48,222 nt of DNA from Triangularia verruculosa (lineage: Eukaryota > Ascomycota > Sordariomycetes > Sordariales > Podosporaceae), in assembly GCA_033296885.1 (NCBI GenBank), contig MU864056.1, positions 1 to 48,222 of the forward strand, read 5' to 3'. A program made the position numbers and the translations under genes. Numbering within the stretch: position 1 is the stretch's first letter; the number at the start of each line of letters is the position of its first letter. A model generated the notes under the pieces. That model worked only from the letters and a program-made list of their open reading frames with translations, made no database searches and was not told where the DNA came from. Below are positions 34,019-46,184 of this stretch, piece after piece.

Positions 34019-37000
34019 CGTGACCGAGGTTGTCGTCCAAATTCTCACGCTCTTTTTCTTTTTCCCTTGAAAAGAAAACCTCCCTCAATCACCAACAGAC
34101 CTGGAGAGGTGCACCGTATCAGCATCGTCTCATGCGCGTCGGGTACAGCCAAACTTTAAACAGCGACAGGCTGCAGATGTCAGTCAGATGAGCATCTTAC
34201 CTCTGTAGCGCCAGCAACAAATAAACACGGCAGATTCAATCAATCAATAATTCCACACAAGATAATTCCACACGATGAGATTAATCCGCCGAAAAAGGGG
34301 GTAGGTGATGATGATGATGGTGCTGTAGGAAAGTTGAAAGCTGCGACGCTCGGGTGGTTGGTTTTGGGGGAGCGGGCGAGAGCGACGGAAGAAGGGGGCA
34401 GAGGCTGGAGGATCCCAGAAACCAGAGTGACGGTAAGCTGGAAAAGCACGGTCGGATCCGATGTTGATTGGGCGTGATGGCACAAGCGCTGACCGGTGCG
34501 CGACTGGTTCGTCTCAGCCAAAACAACGCCGTCCGTCTCGACTCTTGAATGTCCAGTATCCTGGCACTGACACCTAGAAGACAAGAAGAGCAAAAAAAGA
34601 GACGACAGTGGATTGCTGGAGAGAGAGAAAAGAGGATCGGTTCGGCGGCCCTGGCCTGGAACGAATGGGGGAGCGCTGGGTCGGTCGGCAGGGACTGGAA
34701 ATGAAGAGCGGGCGCAAATGTGACGGCTCGTGCATGGGAAGTTGCGTCTGAAGTGGAGGGCTGTCTCCTCGCTCTCTCACACTGTGGAGGACTCCAGACA
34801 AGCGGAGAGTCCTTCCCGACCCAGCGGGAGCGGGTAGGCCAGCCCGCGGGGCGCAACTGGGCACAGTGCGGTACGGAGTATCACTGCTGCCGTTTCTCCA
34901 TCCCATCACACGGACCACCCAGATGATCCAGGGTTCAGGTTCTGCCGCAGCATTCTTGTTATCAGAACCACCGTTTCCCACTGCTGCCAGCAGGGGCCAA
35001 ACACCCGGTTTTGAAGCGAACGGCCGTAGAAAAACATTCAGGCTGTGTTTGTGATTTCCCGTCACTCTCATCAAGCTTCTTCTTCATTCTTCAGCGACGG
35101 CTGCATGGAAACGTGGTGTGGAAACAGGGTGGTTCCCAACTCTTAGCTCAGAGATGCCAAGCCGCTATCGCTCGTTAGCACCCGATGGCGTCCAAGTATC
35201 ATCCGTTTTGTTCACCTTGACCCTCTCTTCCCACGGCAAAGGACACGTTGGACCGTGCGTGCCACCCTCTTCTGGTCCTTGGGTCCGTCGCCCCTCGGCA
35301 GATGATTCGATTTGATTCAATTCAAGGAATGCTGCCTACGGGAAGAGCCGTGGGCTGTCTTTGATGAGCACTGGAATGGAATGAAAAGTTTCCGACCAAG
35401 AAACACGCAGCATTCCCAGCAACCTCAGTTCTGGGATCGCTGGAGATCCCCACGGACCCAGCGTTTTGGCTTTGGCTCTCTGCTCCGCACTCAACCACCA
35501 AGCCGGTCCGCCCCCCGTCTCCGCCTCTCTCCAGACTCCACGCCTCACTCCGGCTTTCTTTAGTCATCGTTTCGTGCCGTCGAGCCAAAAGAGACAGACG
35601 GTTCCATGGCCACGGTGCCTCTTTGACGTCCCAGCAGCTCCCTTTGGCGTCACGTCCTCGACTTACTCGTGCCCCGTCTGGTCTGTACAGTAGTCTGATC
35701 GCCGATGACGAAGCTGCAGAAGTGACTGGTTGCCAGGCAGACACAGACATGGCTTCCCCACGCATCCGCTCTCTGCATCGAGCACAATATTGGCGGCGCG
35801 GACGTGGAGCCGGTGGCCGTGCCTGCAGGTACGTATTCCCATTCTATATCCAGTCGTAAACAGTGTAGTACGTGCCCCTCCACCACGTCCCCCTCTCGCT
35901 GGAAATAATACGGAAGACAAGGCATCCATACCACACACTTTTTTCCAACTCTGCGGTTCTTGGGAGCAGCTGCTGAGCCACCGTCCGAGACCCGTCCACG
36001 CGGCCGGGCGCTACATCCACTACCACTTTTTTTCTTGTTTCTCACCTATGGTTTACAACAATTCAGCCTGATATTCTCTCATCGCACATCACCACCAACC
36101 TCACTCGGGGCCGAAGCGTTGATTAATCAGCCTGGGAAGAGTTTACTTTTCTCGGTACTCCCTTACAGCGACCCTTTTGTCCCCTCGGCGTTATTATCAT
36201 CCCAAACCTAGAAACGGGCCGCTATCCCCGGTGCCGGTATTGGCAGTTGTTGACGTCTGTCTGTCTGACACAGACACTCATTGCCCGTCTCATTCTCTTT
36301 TGGGCATCCTCAAGTTCCACAAGGCTTACCACACACAAGCACATAAAAAAGGCTACCACCAAAAAGCCCAACTACCCACCCACCTTTTGGGGTCCGTCGG
36401 GACTCTCGGGTCTTTGTATCACATAGGCTTCGGGCCTGGGTCGGTGACTTCTTGTGAAGCGTGAAAAAAGGCCGCACTGTAAAGACTGCAGGTGTAGTCA
36501 GACATTTGTGAATCTGTTGGGTGTGAGTGGTGAGATGCGAGGAGGCAGACTGGAGGGCTAACAACGGGGGCTGAATACAACTGTACGTCAGTGAATGCAC
36601 CGTGAGGACTCTTTGGATGCCACAAAAGACCACGACCTACCTACTCCGGCGCTGGAGCCCTGGGCGTTGCACCCACACCTTATTACCTTACACAGAGACA
36701 CAAAACAGCTAGACGCCATCCCGTAACATCCTCGCCTCTCCCAACCCCATGGGCCATGGGCCGACTTACAACCCCCTGTCTGTCCTCCCCCAAAAAATAC
36801 GATAGAATCCCACCGGTCAGTCTTTGACGTATCACAGCATCTGTATCTGCACCTGTTCGGTATATACAAGCCTCGCGTCGCCTTTGTCCCGGGTTACAGC
36901 AAAATCCAAAAGTATTTTCTTTCCTTTCTCTGTGTTGCCTGTACAACGTCCGTACTCCCTTCCCCCCCTCCCCACACCCGGCCTTTTGGGTACCTTACCT

Positions 37001-38746
37001 TTGTCTTTCTATTCCGTGCATAACTGTATCACCTCAAATGGCGTGGTTTTTTCTTCTCACTCTTTGTTCTCTTCCGGCAATTTGTAAAAAATTGTTTCAG
37101 ACAAAAAGCCATGTCTGCACCTTGCCGACAATTCGTAGGTAATTAGTGGACAGGCACCTAGCCGGCACTCAACATGGATTTTCCCACGTGAGTGAGGGCG
37201 GTTGTTTGCTTCTCTGTCTCTCTGCCGGTTTGCTTCGTTCCATTCTACCCATCTCTTTCCCCCTTGCCCTGGTCCGCTAAGCTAGTCCTTATTCCTTGTC
37301 CCCATGTGTTTGCCCTGTCCCTGCCTCATCTCTCGCCTTGTTGTTTAGGATAGACATCCGCAGCCCACCTGCAGTCAATATCTCCCCCAAACTCATCAGC
37401 CTTAATAATTCTGGCTTGCTTCGATAAATTCCATCTCCGTTCTCAAGCAGGCAGTTCTCGTACAGTGCGAAAATATTCTTTGTCCCCCTCCCATACCCGA
37501 ACAACTCTACAGATTCTTTGTAGATCGGTTTGCCCCTGAGCCCCCTAAAGGAAGTCCCGCCCGACCAATCTAGGTTCTTCATCGTCGTCCTTCATAACCT
37601 TCCCTTTATTGTTCTCCGGGTTTTCTTGCCCAGCTATTCCATGCCCGTGGATGTGGGTGCCAAAAGTGGCGAGCCATCAACAAAGAAACATGTGGCAAGT
37701 TCCGTTGCTTCCCGGGCCGAGGGCATGGGGTTGGGAATGGGTATATGGAGTGGCGTTAGGTGGCGTAGGTAGTTTCTAGACGTGGACTCGGCGCCGGAGA
37801 CGGCTGGGGGACGGGATGGCGTTGATGGTTTCGGTGGTGTTTGTAAGAAACGGAGATGGCGATTTGGGGTATCGTACTCGTAAAAACGTGGGATGGGAGG
37901 GACAAAGGAGGTTGTGAATAGGGGTGAGAAGATGGTGTGAATGGCGAGATTGGCGAGAGAAGGAACAAAAAAAGTCAAAGTCTTGAAGGTTGGTACATGA
38001 GATGAACCTAGATTTCTTGCGGGAGCCTAGATCTCCGGGGGGAGGATGGTCTCTTGGGATCTCATCCTGATCAATCACATGAGCATGTAAAATGATTGAG
38101 TACCTTGAAAGACGAAGCTGGGAAAGAATCGCGTGGAATCGTTCTAGAAGACCTACATTCTCGAGCGAGACAGGACAGGGATCAGACAAGCTGAACAAAT
38201 CTCACTCCAAGACACCAGGCGTTGCCTCGAAGTAGAACAACATCCGGAGGTCGGCCAAGGTATCGCTTTAGGTATGCTCAGTTAAGGGCTAGATAGATAG
38301 CATACACACCCAGTCAACACATCACTCGCACTCCCTGTGCACAATTTGTGAATTTTCTCAATTCGCTAGAAAGCATCATATTGCTCCCTTGTGGTACAGA
38401 CCTAACAATAATCTCCCGCCCAATAAACAAGGCTTCCCCCTTTTTTCCCATAACAACCCACCCAGCCAACCAACCCTATGTACAGCAACAAAAAAACATG
38501 TAAACATAGGTATGTAATGTGTCGAATGGACTACACACAATCCATGCGTCCCTCTATTCAACTTTCGAGCAGCCGAAAAGAGCAAATTACCTCCCCCCTA
38601 TTCATCCCAATGATGCATGCATACCCATTCCCCCCTCCCGCTTGGAAAAACAAAAAAACACCACGCTGAACCCAACCCTTTCATCTCCTCTTCCATACCC
38701 CACCCACCGTCCAATCCATGACCGCCAAAACAACCACTCATAACCA
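34019..38746. other. 4.7-kb region upstream of veA
   Basis: Lies between the veA start and the 3' end of pcf11, both on the minus strand. It should contain the veA promoter and a possibly long leader. Pyrimidine-rich sequence near 34260-34620 on the minus strand fits a leader. Short ATG frames there could act as upstream ORFs but cannot be judged. Apart from the uncertain frame at 37634-38026 nothing coding is recognised. Confidence 0.55.
37634..38026 (-). other. Uncertain minus-strand open frame (131 codons), possible 3' exon
   Basis: An uninterrupted frame from just after a TAG at 38027-38029 to a TAG stop at 37634. It has no ATG near its start, but the TAG follows GATC and could be an intron acceptor. 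The translation is mixed and non-repetitive (for example VPSLANLAIHTIFSPL, RFYEYDTPNRHLRFLQ) and codon third positions are moderately C-biased. No family recognised. It may be the last exon of an unseen gene or chance. Confidence 0.22.
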
Positions 38747-41078
38747 CTACCTCATCAACCTCTTAACCCCCCCTCTAATCTCCTCCTCCCCCTCCTCCTC
38801 CCTCTCCCTCTTCCCCTTCCCCAACAACGTCAACCCCTGCTGTTGCTGTCCCGCTTGCACCCCGGCATTAACCTCATCCCAACAACTCCCATGATAAACC
38901 CTCTTCCCCCCTCCTCCCATCCCCGGCTGCCCACCAACAACAACCGCATCCATCCAAACCCAATCCTGCACCTCCTCCAAATACCTACTCTGGAACTTCT
39001 CCTGGCAAATCGGACAAACCTTATTCACCCCCGCTCCCCCATCCCCAACCCCCCCAACCCCCCCTTCATCAGGCGCAATAATCCACCTCTTCTTCTTCTC
39101 CTCTTTCTTCCCTTTCCCCCCCTTCCGTCCCCCCCTAACACCCCCCGACCAATCATTATCATCACTCTCGCTCCCCTCCTCCCCCTCCCCCGACGGCGCA
39201 TTATAATCCACATCCGGCTCCTCATGACTCTGTATCCAATCTAACTCGGAAACAAACTGACTCCGGTGCTGGCCCCGCTGCTCAGCCTCAGCCACCCGCT
39301 GGTGCACCCGAAAGTGCCAGTCCATGTGCGCCGTCTTCTTCTTCTTGCCTTCTTCACTCGTGGGAAACCGGCGGCCGCACTGCGAGCAGGGAGGGCCGAG
39401 GTGGTCGAGGAGGTAAGGCAGCAAATGCAGACGAGGAAGTTTGAGGGAGGCAGAAGTGAGGGTGATGATGTTCGGATCTGGGGGAGGGAGGGAGGGGATG
39501 ATTGGTGCTGGTGCGCTACTGGGAGTTCCCCCCAATAGACCGGATTGCCGTAGCATAGCCAGCAAAGCTGATGGGTTTTGCGTCAAAGGATTGGCCGCAG
39601 GTTGAGTAGGTGGTGGTGGTTGAAATGGTGGTGTCTGTTGCGGTGGTGATCTCAACGCCGCCAGAGCAGCAGGCGGCGGGACTGGTGTGGCCGTCTGTTG
39701 AGGAGTAGCTGGTTTCTTGGCCGCCAGAAGCGCAGCCAATGCTCCCTGGCCCAAAATCGAATCAAGAGACAGCGTCCCTCCCGTAGTCGCCGGACGGGGT
39801 GGTGGTGGTGGTGCCGCTGCCACGGGAACAGGAGCAACATTCGACGCTGGACGTCCCAAGGCCGCCGCTAGCACCGCTGGTAATTGGACAGCAGGAGCAA
39901 CAGCAGCAGCAACTGGAGCAGCAGGAGGTGCAAACTGCTGAGATACGACAACAGGAGGTGTTGGGGTATGTGTTGTGGTGTTGTATGGTGGTAGGGCAGC
40001 AGGATGATAAGAAGATGGTGGTGGTGGCTGCGGCTGAGTAGCAGCAGCACGCATGTTTACGGCAAGTTGAGCAACTTGATCATTTATGGCCATTAGCTGC
40101 TCCTGAGGCAGATTTTGGCTCTGGAGTATTTCTTGCAACTTCAGCAGAGCCCCCAGTCTGGTCTTAATACTATCATCATGCATGTTCTGGGTAAATTCTG
40201 CCGTGCCCAGCTGGATCAACTGCTGGATATCATCTTTCAACTTGTCTATGTTTATCCCTGCTGGGGCGCCGTAGGGACCTTGGCTGGGTGGAGGATGTTG
40301 GTAGTGAGCATGAGGCCCGGCTGATGGGGGTGTAGCACGGTGAGGCATGCCGTTTGGTGTCTGAGAAATTGTTAGCAACATGAACATGAATCGGTAGGTT
40401 ACACGTGAACTTACGTTTCCAGAGCGCATGGGATATGGCTGGTCTCCATGCGGCGGGTACTGTCCATGTGGTGGTGGTTGATATGCTCTTCCCATGGGAG
40501 GTGTCGGTGTAGCTCTGCTCGGCGGGCCAACCGGACGGCCACGCATCAGATGCTGCTGCTGGCTCTGGAATTTGTCTTGGTACGCATTGCGGGCAGCCAG
40601 TAGGGCATTCTCAATGGGCCGGACCAGGTCAGGCGGGAAGACGGGCTTCTTAGAGATGGACCCAGCAATCGGTTCTTTCCAAGTCTTGAGCATCTCGTCC
40701 ATCTTTCTCCGTGTCGCGCTGTCGACTTTGGTATAGGAGCCCATGAAGATCTGGTAGAGCTTTGGGCCGAAAAAGAGGGCGTATGGAGTAGGTACGTTCT
40801 TCACGATCGAGTCCAAGACATACAGGGCTGGTAGGGTTTTGGAGGCGGGTGCCTATCGCAATGTTAGCGTCGGCGGTTCTCAATCCTGCAATACAGACGG
40901 CGATTCACGACGTTACCTCTTTGATGTGTTGGGTAAGGACCTCGGCAATGGCCAGGCCATGGTTGGCATTCTCCTTTGCAATGTTGGTCAAAGTGACGAT
41001 TTCAAACCGAGCATTGGTGGACAAGTCCTGGAGAGCCTCACGGAAATCGGCAGCCACTTCCTCGCCGATGTCGTCCAT
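38747..41078 (-). CDS. pcf11: mRNA cleavage factor IA subunit / termination factor Pcf11
   Basis: Three exons, 41078-40917, 40852-40415 and 40360-38747, 737 aa; introns are 64 and 54 nt. Pcf11 binds the phosphorylated C-terminal domain of RNA polymerase II and takes part in 3'-end cleavage and termination together with Clp1 and Rna14/Rna15. The CTD-interacting domain fills residues 1 to about 135 (DFREALQDLSTNARFEI, IAKENA, LPALYVLDSIVKN). A Pro/Gln-rich middle follows. Two zinc fingers lie near the end: CSQCGRRF followed by HMDWHFRVH, and CPICQEKF followed by KRVYHGSCWDE, as in other Pcf11 proteins; the region between them, with ELDWIQSHEE, corresponds to the Clp1-binding part. The second intron is 54 nt and contains no stop in frame, so its retention would only insert 18 residues. 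The 3' end is very G-rich on the sense strand. Confidence 0.93.
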
Positions 41079-41733
41079 GATGATTTGGATGCAGTTAACA
41101 AGTCAATCCAGTGATGCTCAACAAGTAGAGAGGTATCGCTGTTCTGTTGCAATGGATTGCTTGAAATCTTATTGCTCAGTTCCCCAGCTGCCTGGCCGCC
41201 ACAATGGCTCCTCCACACAACCTTCGGCCGAACCTGTTTTTCAAGTTCTGGCTACGATGCCCTGGAATCACAAGCCAAATCCCATCCGCGAATTTGCCTA
41301 CTACAGCGACTCAAATAGAAAAGAGATGGTTAGATGGAGAATGTGAAGTCGCGACTTGATGGATGTCGAGATGTGATGTGGTGGAAGCGGAGAACGAAGG
41401 CCGTGGTTGTTGGTTGTCGTCAGCCGCGGATCGGTAGAATCGAGACAGCCGGCGACAGGATTTTCCGCTTGATTGTGCGACTATATGTGATACAGCTTGT
41501 CAGTTTGTCGGCGGCCAGCTCGTCTCCGTTGTGGATTGAGCAGAAACGGCAGAGTCGCAAAGTTGAGTTCACGGTTTGGAAAAAAGGTCAAAGTCGCAGC
41601 GCTGGTCGCTTGCCTTTGTTGTGGGGCGTGGCTGTTGTGGTGGGTCGTTAGATAAGCCGATAGCGCACGGACCAATTGTGTCATCACAGACCAACTATAT
41701 TCAACCTCTCTCTCTATACAGGTAGTATTACGT
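41079..41733. other. Intergenic, pcf11 promoter and calpain 3' UTR
   Basis: A 655-bp gap between pcf11 (start 41078) and the calpain stop (41734), both minus strand. No coding sequence recognised; short frames on both strands look random. Confidence 0.7.
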
Positions 41734-44621
41734 TTACATGGTAGCCCCCACAGCCTGCCCGTCAACAACCAAACTCGCCCCCTCCTCGTCGCTCTTCGGC
41801 TGGGCCAAGTGCACACTCACCCCCGAGTCCTGCGCATACACCCTCAACCCCAACACCGCAACCGCATTCCACGGCACCTTCGGCGACTCCTCATCCTCTG
41901 CCAGCTTCCTCGCTTCCTCTTCCTCTTTCTGCCGCTTCTCCTCCTCTTCCTTGTCCTTCTCTTCTTCCTCGTCAGTCTCGGACTCATAGTCAGAGTCAGA
42001 GTCCTCTTCTTCGTCTTCCTCCTTCTCCTCAGCCTTGACTTCCTTCTCCTCTGCCGCAGGAGTAGGAGCTGGTCTGATGGCAAGTGCCGTGTCCTCCTTT
42101 TTGTCATCCTTCTTGGGCTCCTCCTTTTGCCCTTCCTTAGAGGGCGCGGGAGTACTAGAGGAAGAACCAGTAGAGACACCTCTAGGAGCCTCAGTCTTCT
42201 TGTCCTCGGCCTGGGCGTCGGCCTTCTTCTCCTCTTCCTCCTTTCTCTCGTCATCCTTCTTCTCAGCCGACTTGACATTAACAGTAGTCTCACCACCCTC
42301 CGGAATCTCGACCGTAACCTTCGCAGCAGCAGCAGCCTTCTTTGCCCTCTCCTTCTGCTTTCTCTTCTTCGCCTGTTTCCTCTCCTTCTTCCGCTTGGCC
42401 TTTTCCTTCTCCTTCCTCTTCTTGTTTTCTTCCTTCTTCTTCGCCTCCTCTTTTTTCTTAAGCAAGAGATCATCTTCATCCGGGATCCCACCCTTGGCAT
42501 GAGCCAGGTCATATTGCATACCAACCTGCCTCAACTTGGCAGGGTTCTTGTCCGCCCTATCCCATACCGTTAGCAACAACTTCAAGTTATCAGACAGAAG
42601 AAAGAAAAAACATACCACTTCTTAACCACATCCTCCACCTGCTCCCTCCCAAACCAATCCACCCTCTCCGCCGTCACCTTTGGCAAAACCTCATACCTGC
42701 CCACCTCCAACTCCACCTCGCAGCTCACCGACCTATTCTCCCACTGATGCACCGGCCTGACCCTACAAATATGCTCCTCGTCCCTCTGCCCCTCCTTCTT
42801 CAGCAGAAAGTGAAGGCTAAAATCATACTGCCCCTCAAAACCCTGAAAGTACCTCTCATCCAGCTGGCTCAGCACCACCACCACTGTCCCAGCCTTCTTA
42901 ACATCAATCACAAACTTCTGGTTGAGGTATCCCGCAACCCAACCAACGTTGACACTGGTCCACTGCTGGACAACAGTCCACTTCTCGTCAAAGATACGTG
43001 TGCGATGGATGAAGAGGAAGGTCTCGAGCATGTCCGAGTAACTCATCCAGAAAACACCATCATCCCCAAAAGTGTGGTTGAGCTTCTTGAACCAGTACGG
43101 CGTCCACTCTTTGGAGCCGTCAGACCAAGGCCCGTTCCACTCACCAATTCCATCATAACTCCTCTGGCCCCAGGGGTTCCTGATCTTGACCAGTCTGACC
43201 TTTTTGCCATCTTCATCCACCTCTTCGGTAGCTTTCAGAATGGAATACGCGTGTCCGAGAGCGAGACCGCCTTTGTAGCTATCCCAGCCTGTGCCAATCG
43301 CACTCAAAGCAAAGACGAACTCCCCATCGGCATTGACCAGTTCCTTCCAGAGCTTATCCTTCTTGAGGACGCGATTAGCGGCAACAGTAGTAGTGACACC
43401 ACCAGTCATGTCCTCGACCGCCTCCCCGGACCAGCCACCCGAGATGGCCTCGTAGTCGCCGTGGATTTTGGCGTAGGCCTTCTCCAGCATGGGGAGCCAA
43501 GTCTCGTTTTGGTCTTCGCACTGCGCAAAGTAGAGGGCCTCGGAGCCGGTTTGGTGCCGCTTGCGGTACTCGCGCGCAAGCTTGCCGGTTGAGTCGTACC
43601 GGTCGCCGTAGTAATCAAAGTCTGGGTGTTCGAGGTAGAGGTTGTCGTCGACGACGGTGCTGATCCATTCGCCGTCACGGTAAAAGACAAAGCCGTAGAC
43701 GCCAACTTCCTCGTCGCGGCAGACGCAGACCTTGTCCATGAGGTCCTTGCGGTGGGCGATGGTTGCTACGGCGGCGAGCCACCAGCAGTCGCCGTTGGAG
43801 CCTTGCTTGATGTCGGAGGAGGAGTACCCTTCGATTGTCCACTGTGGGCTGGAAAAGATCCAGTCGAGGCGGTGTTTGGAGCCGGGGTTGTACCGCTCGC
43901 CAGCTTTGACGCCTCCTTTGGAAGGGGAGGATGATGATTTCGCCCTGGGGTCGGCGTGGTGTCTCGGGGCGTCTTTTCCACGAGGTAGGACTACTCCCAG
44001 TTGAGCTGCCTGTTGCTGCTGAGACTGTCCTTGTGCTTGACCGGCAGAGCCCTTGGTGACGGGCTGGCCTTTGGTGGCGAAGCTCCCGAACAGAGCAGCC
44101 CAGGGGTCATCAGCGATGTAGCCTCTTACGACCCCGGGGTCCAAAGGGATGGTGCCACTTGATCCCAAGGCGTTGGATTCCGCAAGGGTGTCAAGGCTGC
44201 GCTTGAAACGATCAGCGCTGACGGCGTTTCCTGCGTCGTCGCAGTCCCAGTCATCCCACTCGAAGCGGACGAGGCCGTTCAGGCAGTTGTCTTGGAGATC
44301 CCACTCGATGTCAAAGTCCGGGTCCGTGAACTTTTCATTGGTGCGGTGGCACTCCTTGATGATGCGCTGTACTTTCTCCCGGCATTCTTTTGCCGCCGCC
44401 TCATAAGATTCGGCTGCGTTACGGGCCGAGCGGGCGGGCTGGCCATCTTCAAGAGACAGAGGGAGAATGGAAGAGTAGAGAGAGCGAGGGAAGATGCGGG
44501 TGACTTTGCCGGGCTTCTTGGTAAAGTACCTGTCCCAGAACTCATGGATGAGCTCTTGAGGGGCCTTGGTGTAATTCTTCTTTGAAGTAGAAGGAAGAGG
44601 AAGAGGGGCGGGGATGGACAT
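41734..44621 (-). CDS. Calpain-like cysteine protease with charged C-terminal tail
   Basis: Two exons, 44621-42616 and 42556-41734, 942 aa; the 59-nt intron (42557-42615) splits a Trp codon. The ATG at 44621 (MSIPAPLPLPS) is the first in frame. The papain-like calpain core has a complete triad: Cys279 in GSNGDCWWLAA, His457 in LGHAYSIL and Asn482 in KIRNPWGQ, so it should be an active, probably calcium-dependent or calcium-independent cytosolic protease. A C2-like domain follows at about residues 560-670 (WTSVNVGWVAGYLNQ, HICRVRPVHQWENRSV). The second exon is mostly Lys/Glu/Asp: a basic stretch rich in KKKEE/KRKEK, then acidic runs, likely a long helix or disordered tail, ending in a conserved-looking PWNAVAVLGLRVYAQDSGVS. 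It lacks the N-terminal MIT-type region expected of PalB/Rim13, so the ambient-pH pathway is not implied. Physiological substrate unknown. Confidence 0.9.
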
Positions 44622-46184
44622 GATGGGCAACTAGGTTGGTGATGCCGTCAAAGAGAAGTATGAGAAGCAAGAAGAAGGTATATACCTTGGGCAGAAGACC
44701 CAAAGATAGGAGAGCTACGAAGAAGGAAAAGGAAAATAACAAGGCAAATGGCGGACACAAGTCCTCACTTATACCTCACGACCAGAGCCAAGGTAACATG
44801 GTGTAGCTCTGAAGCTGAGGTGAGCTGCCAGGCTGCATGAGACGTACGCACTAGCATCGCTCGTGCTTCTCCAGCTAGCCATAACTCGTCTCATATCCAT
44901 AAGAAGCAGGCCTAGAACGGTTGGATTGGGTTGGCAGTCGTCTGCTGTAAGGCAGCAGCCAAACAAGCCGCTATGTTTACGACATGCAGTAAACCCCCAC
45001 GGCGGGGTAGACAGGGCTGAAGGAAAAGAAACAAGGGTCCTATCTGCAGGAAAGAGACTGTTTGTAACAAGTTGAGGACGGATACAACGGCGGGCTTCGA
45101 AGCACGAATAAGGTTGTGACGCCACAATCCTTCAGGCTGCTGGGCCACACGGTTGCTGTCCAGGTTGGTCTCGTAAGAGGCTGACTAACAGGGCATGTCC
45201 AATGGTGAGTTGACACACATCGTCTCCTCGAGAGATGTCGGTCGTCATCCTTCCAGTGCTGCCTGAGATGAATAGAGATATTGGGTGTTGAGGTGGTATC
45301 CTTGACAGCGTCGGTTACTGTGTAGACGATATGGCCAGCCTCATCGACGACAACCGGAGCATCGAGCAGTGTGCGGATGGCACAGCGGTACGGGATATTC
45401 ATTCTGCCCCTCGCAGGTGTGAGGCTGGGAAGCGGGGCAGTCTGGTGTCTCCTGTTGTAGAGAGGTCAGTGAACACAACAGAACCCCTCCCTCTGCCTAG
45501 ACGGGGCTCTGTCGAGAAAGCACACCGAACGACCGAAGCCATTTGATATAGTGCTTCGGAATGATTGTAGCATGCGTGATGTAGCATCGTTGCCGTCTCA
45601 CGTCAGCATATAGTGGTGAGAAGATGCGGAGAGAACAGCAGAAACCATTGTCTACCTTACCTAGCTAACAGCAAGGAGGGGCACGAATGTGAAACCCTAA
45701 CCCTATGGCGGTCTTCAACTATCGTTGTTGATCATTTAAAAGCACCTCACCATCTAAAAGTGTCAGAGACTTTGGATGACGTTGAAAATTCAAATGAATG
45801 GTAGTCTTGGGTTTGATTACTTGGACATGTATTTACCACCTGCACTACAGTTTACGGTATGTCTTCACATGTCATAAACCATGACACTACCCCTTATCGA
45901 TAGAGCCAGCCGTCAAGGTTCCGCTTCGAGAGACAGCTCCCCACTCTCTGCGGACCCTTGCCCGCGCGATGACGAGTTTCACCAGAGCTTCTGAGTTGTC
46001 AAGCCTTGTATTCGCTGAAGCCGCCGACTCGAGAGGACACAAAGAAAGAAACGGCACTCAGCCTTGCCTTATACCGATAAAGGTGGGTTATATATGAGCT
46101 AGCGATACGCTGTGCCTTGTATTCGAAACGTCGTATGGCAAGAGCGTTTCTTACTAAGAGATCTAATCCAATCTAAACCACTAT
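44622..46184. other. Gene-poor transition region upstream of calpain
   Basis: Contains the calpain promoter, the uncertain frame at 45040-45402 and a short telomere-like CCCTAACCCTA at about 45695-45704. The 12-base GCCTTGTATTCG occurs twice (near 46006 and 46114). Composition shifts to AT-rich from about 46170. Confidence 0.55.
45040..45402 (-). other. Uncertain minus-strand ORF (120 codons)
   Basis: Opens with an ATG at 45402 and stays open upstream of it as well. The first 60 codons show C/G-ending codon preference and read as ordinary protein (CAIRTLLDAPVVVDEAGH, VYTVTDAVKD); the second half does not. It may be an exon of an unseen gene, a gene relic next to the repeat block, or chance. 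No family recognised. Confidence 0.25.

Noticed and set aside
41809..42573. 254-codon plus-strand frame rich in Leu/Phe that looks like a membrane protein
   Set aside because: It is the antisense of the Lys/Glu-rich calpain tail; AAG/GAG codons read backwards give Leu/Phe. No ATG-based or conserved protein is seen.
45693..45705. CCCTAACCCTA telomere-like motif
   Set aside because: Only about two units; too short to show a telomere or an interstitial telomeric site.
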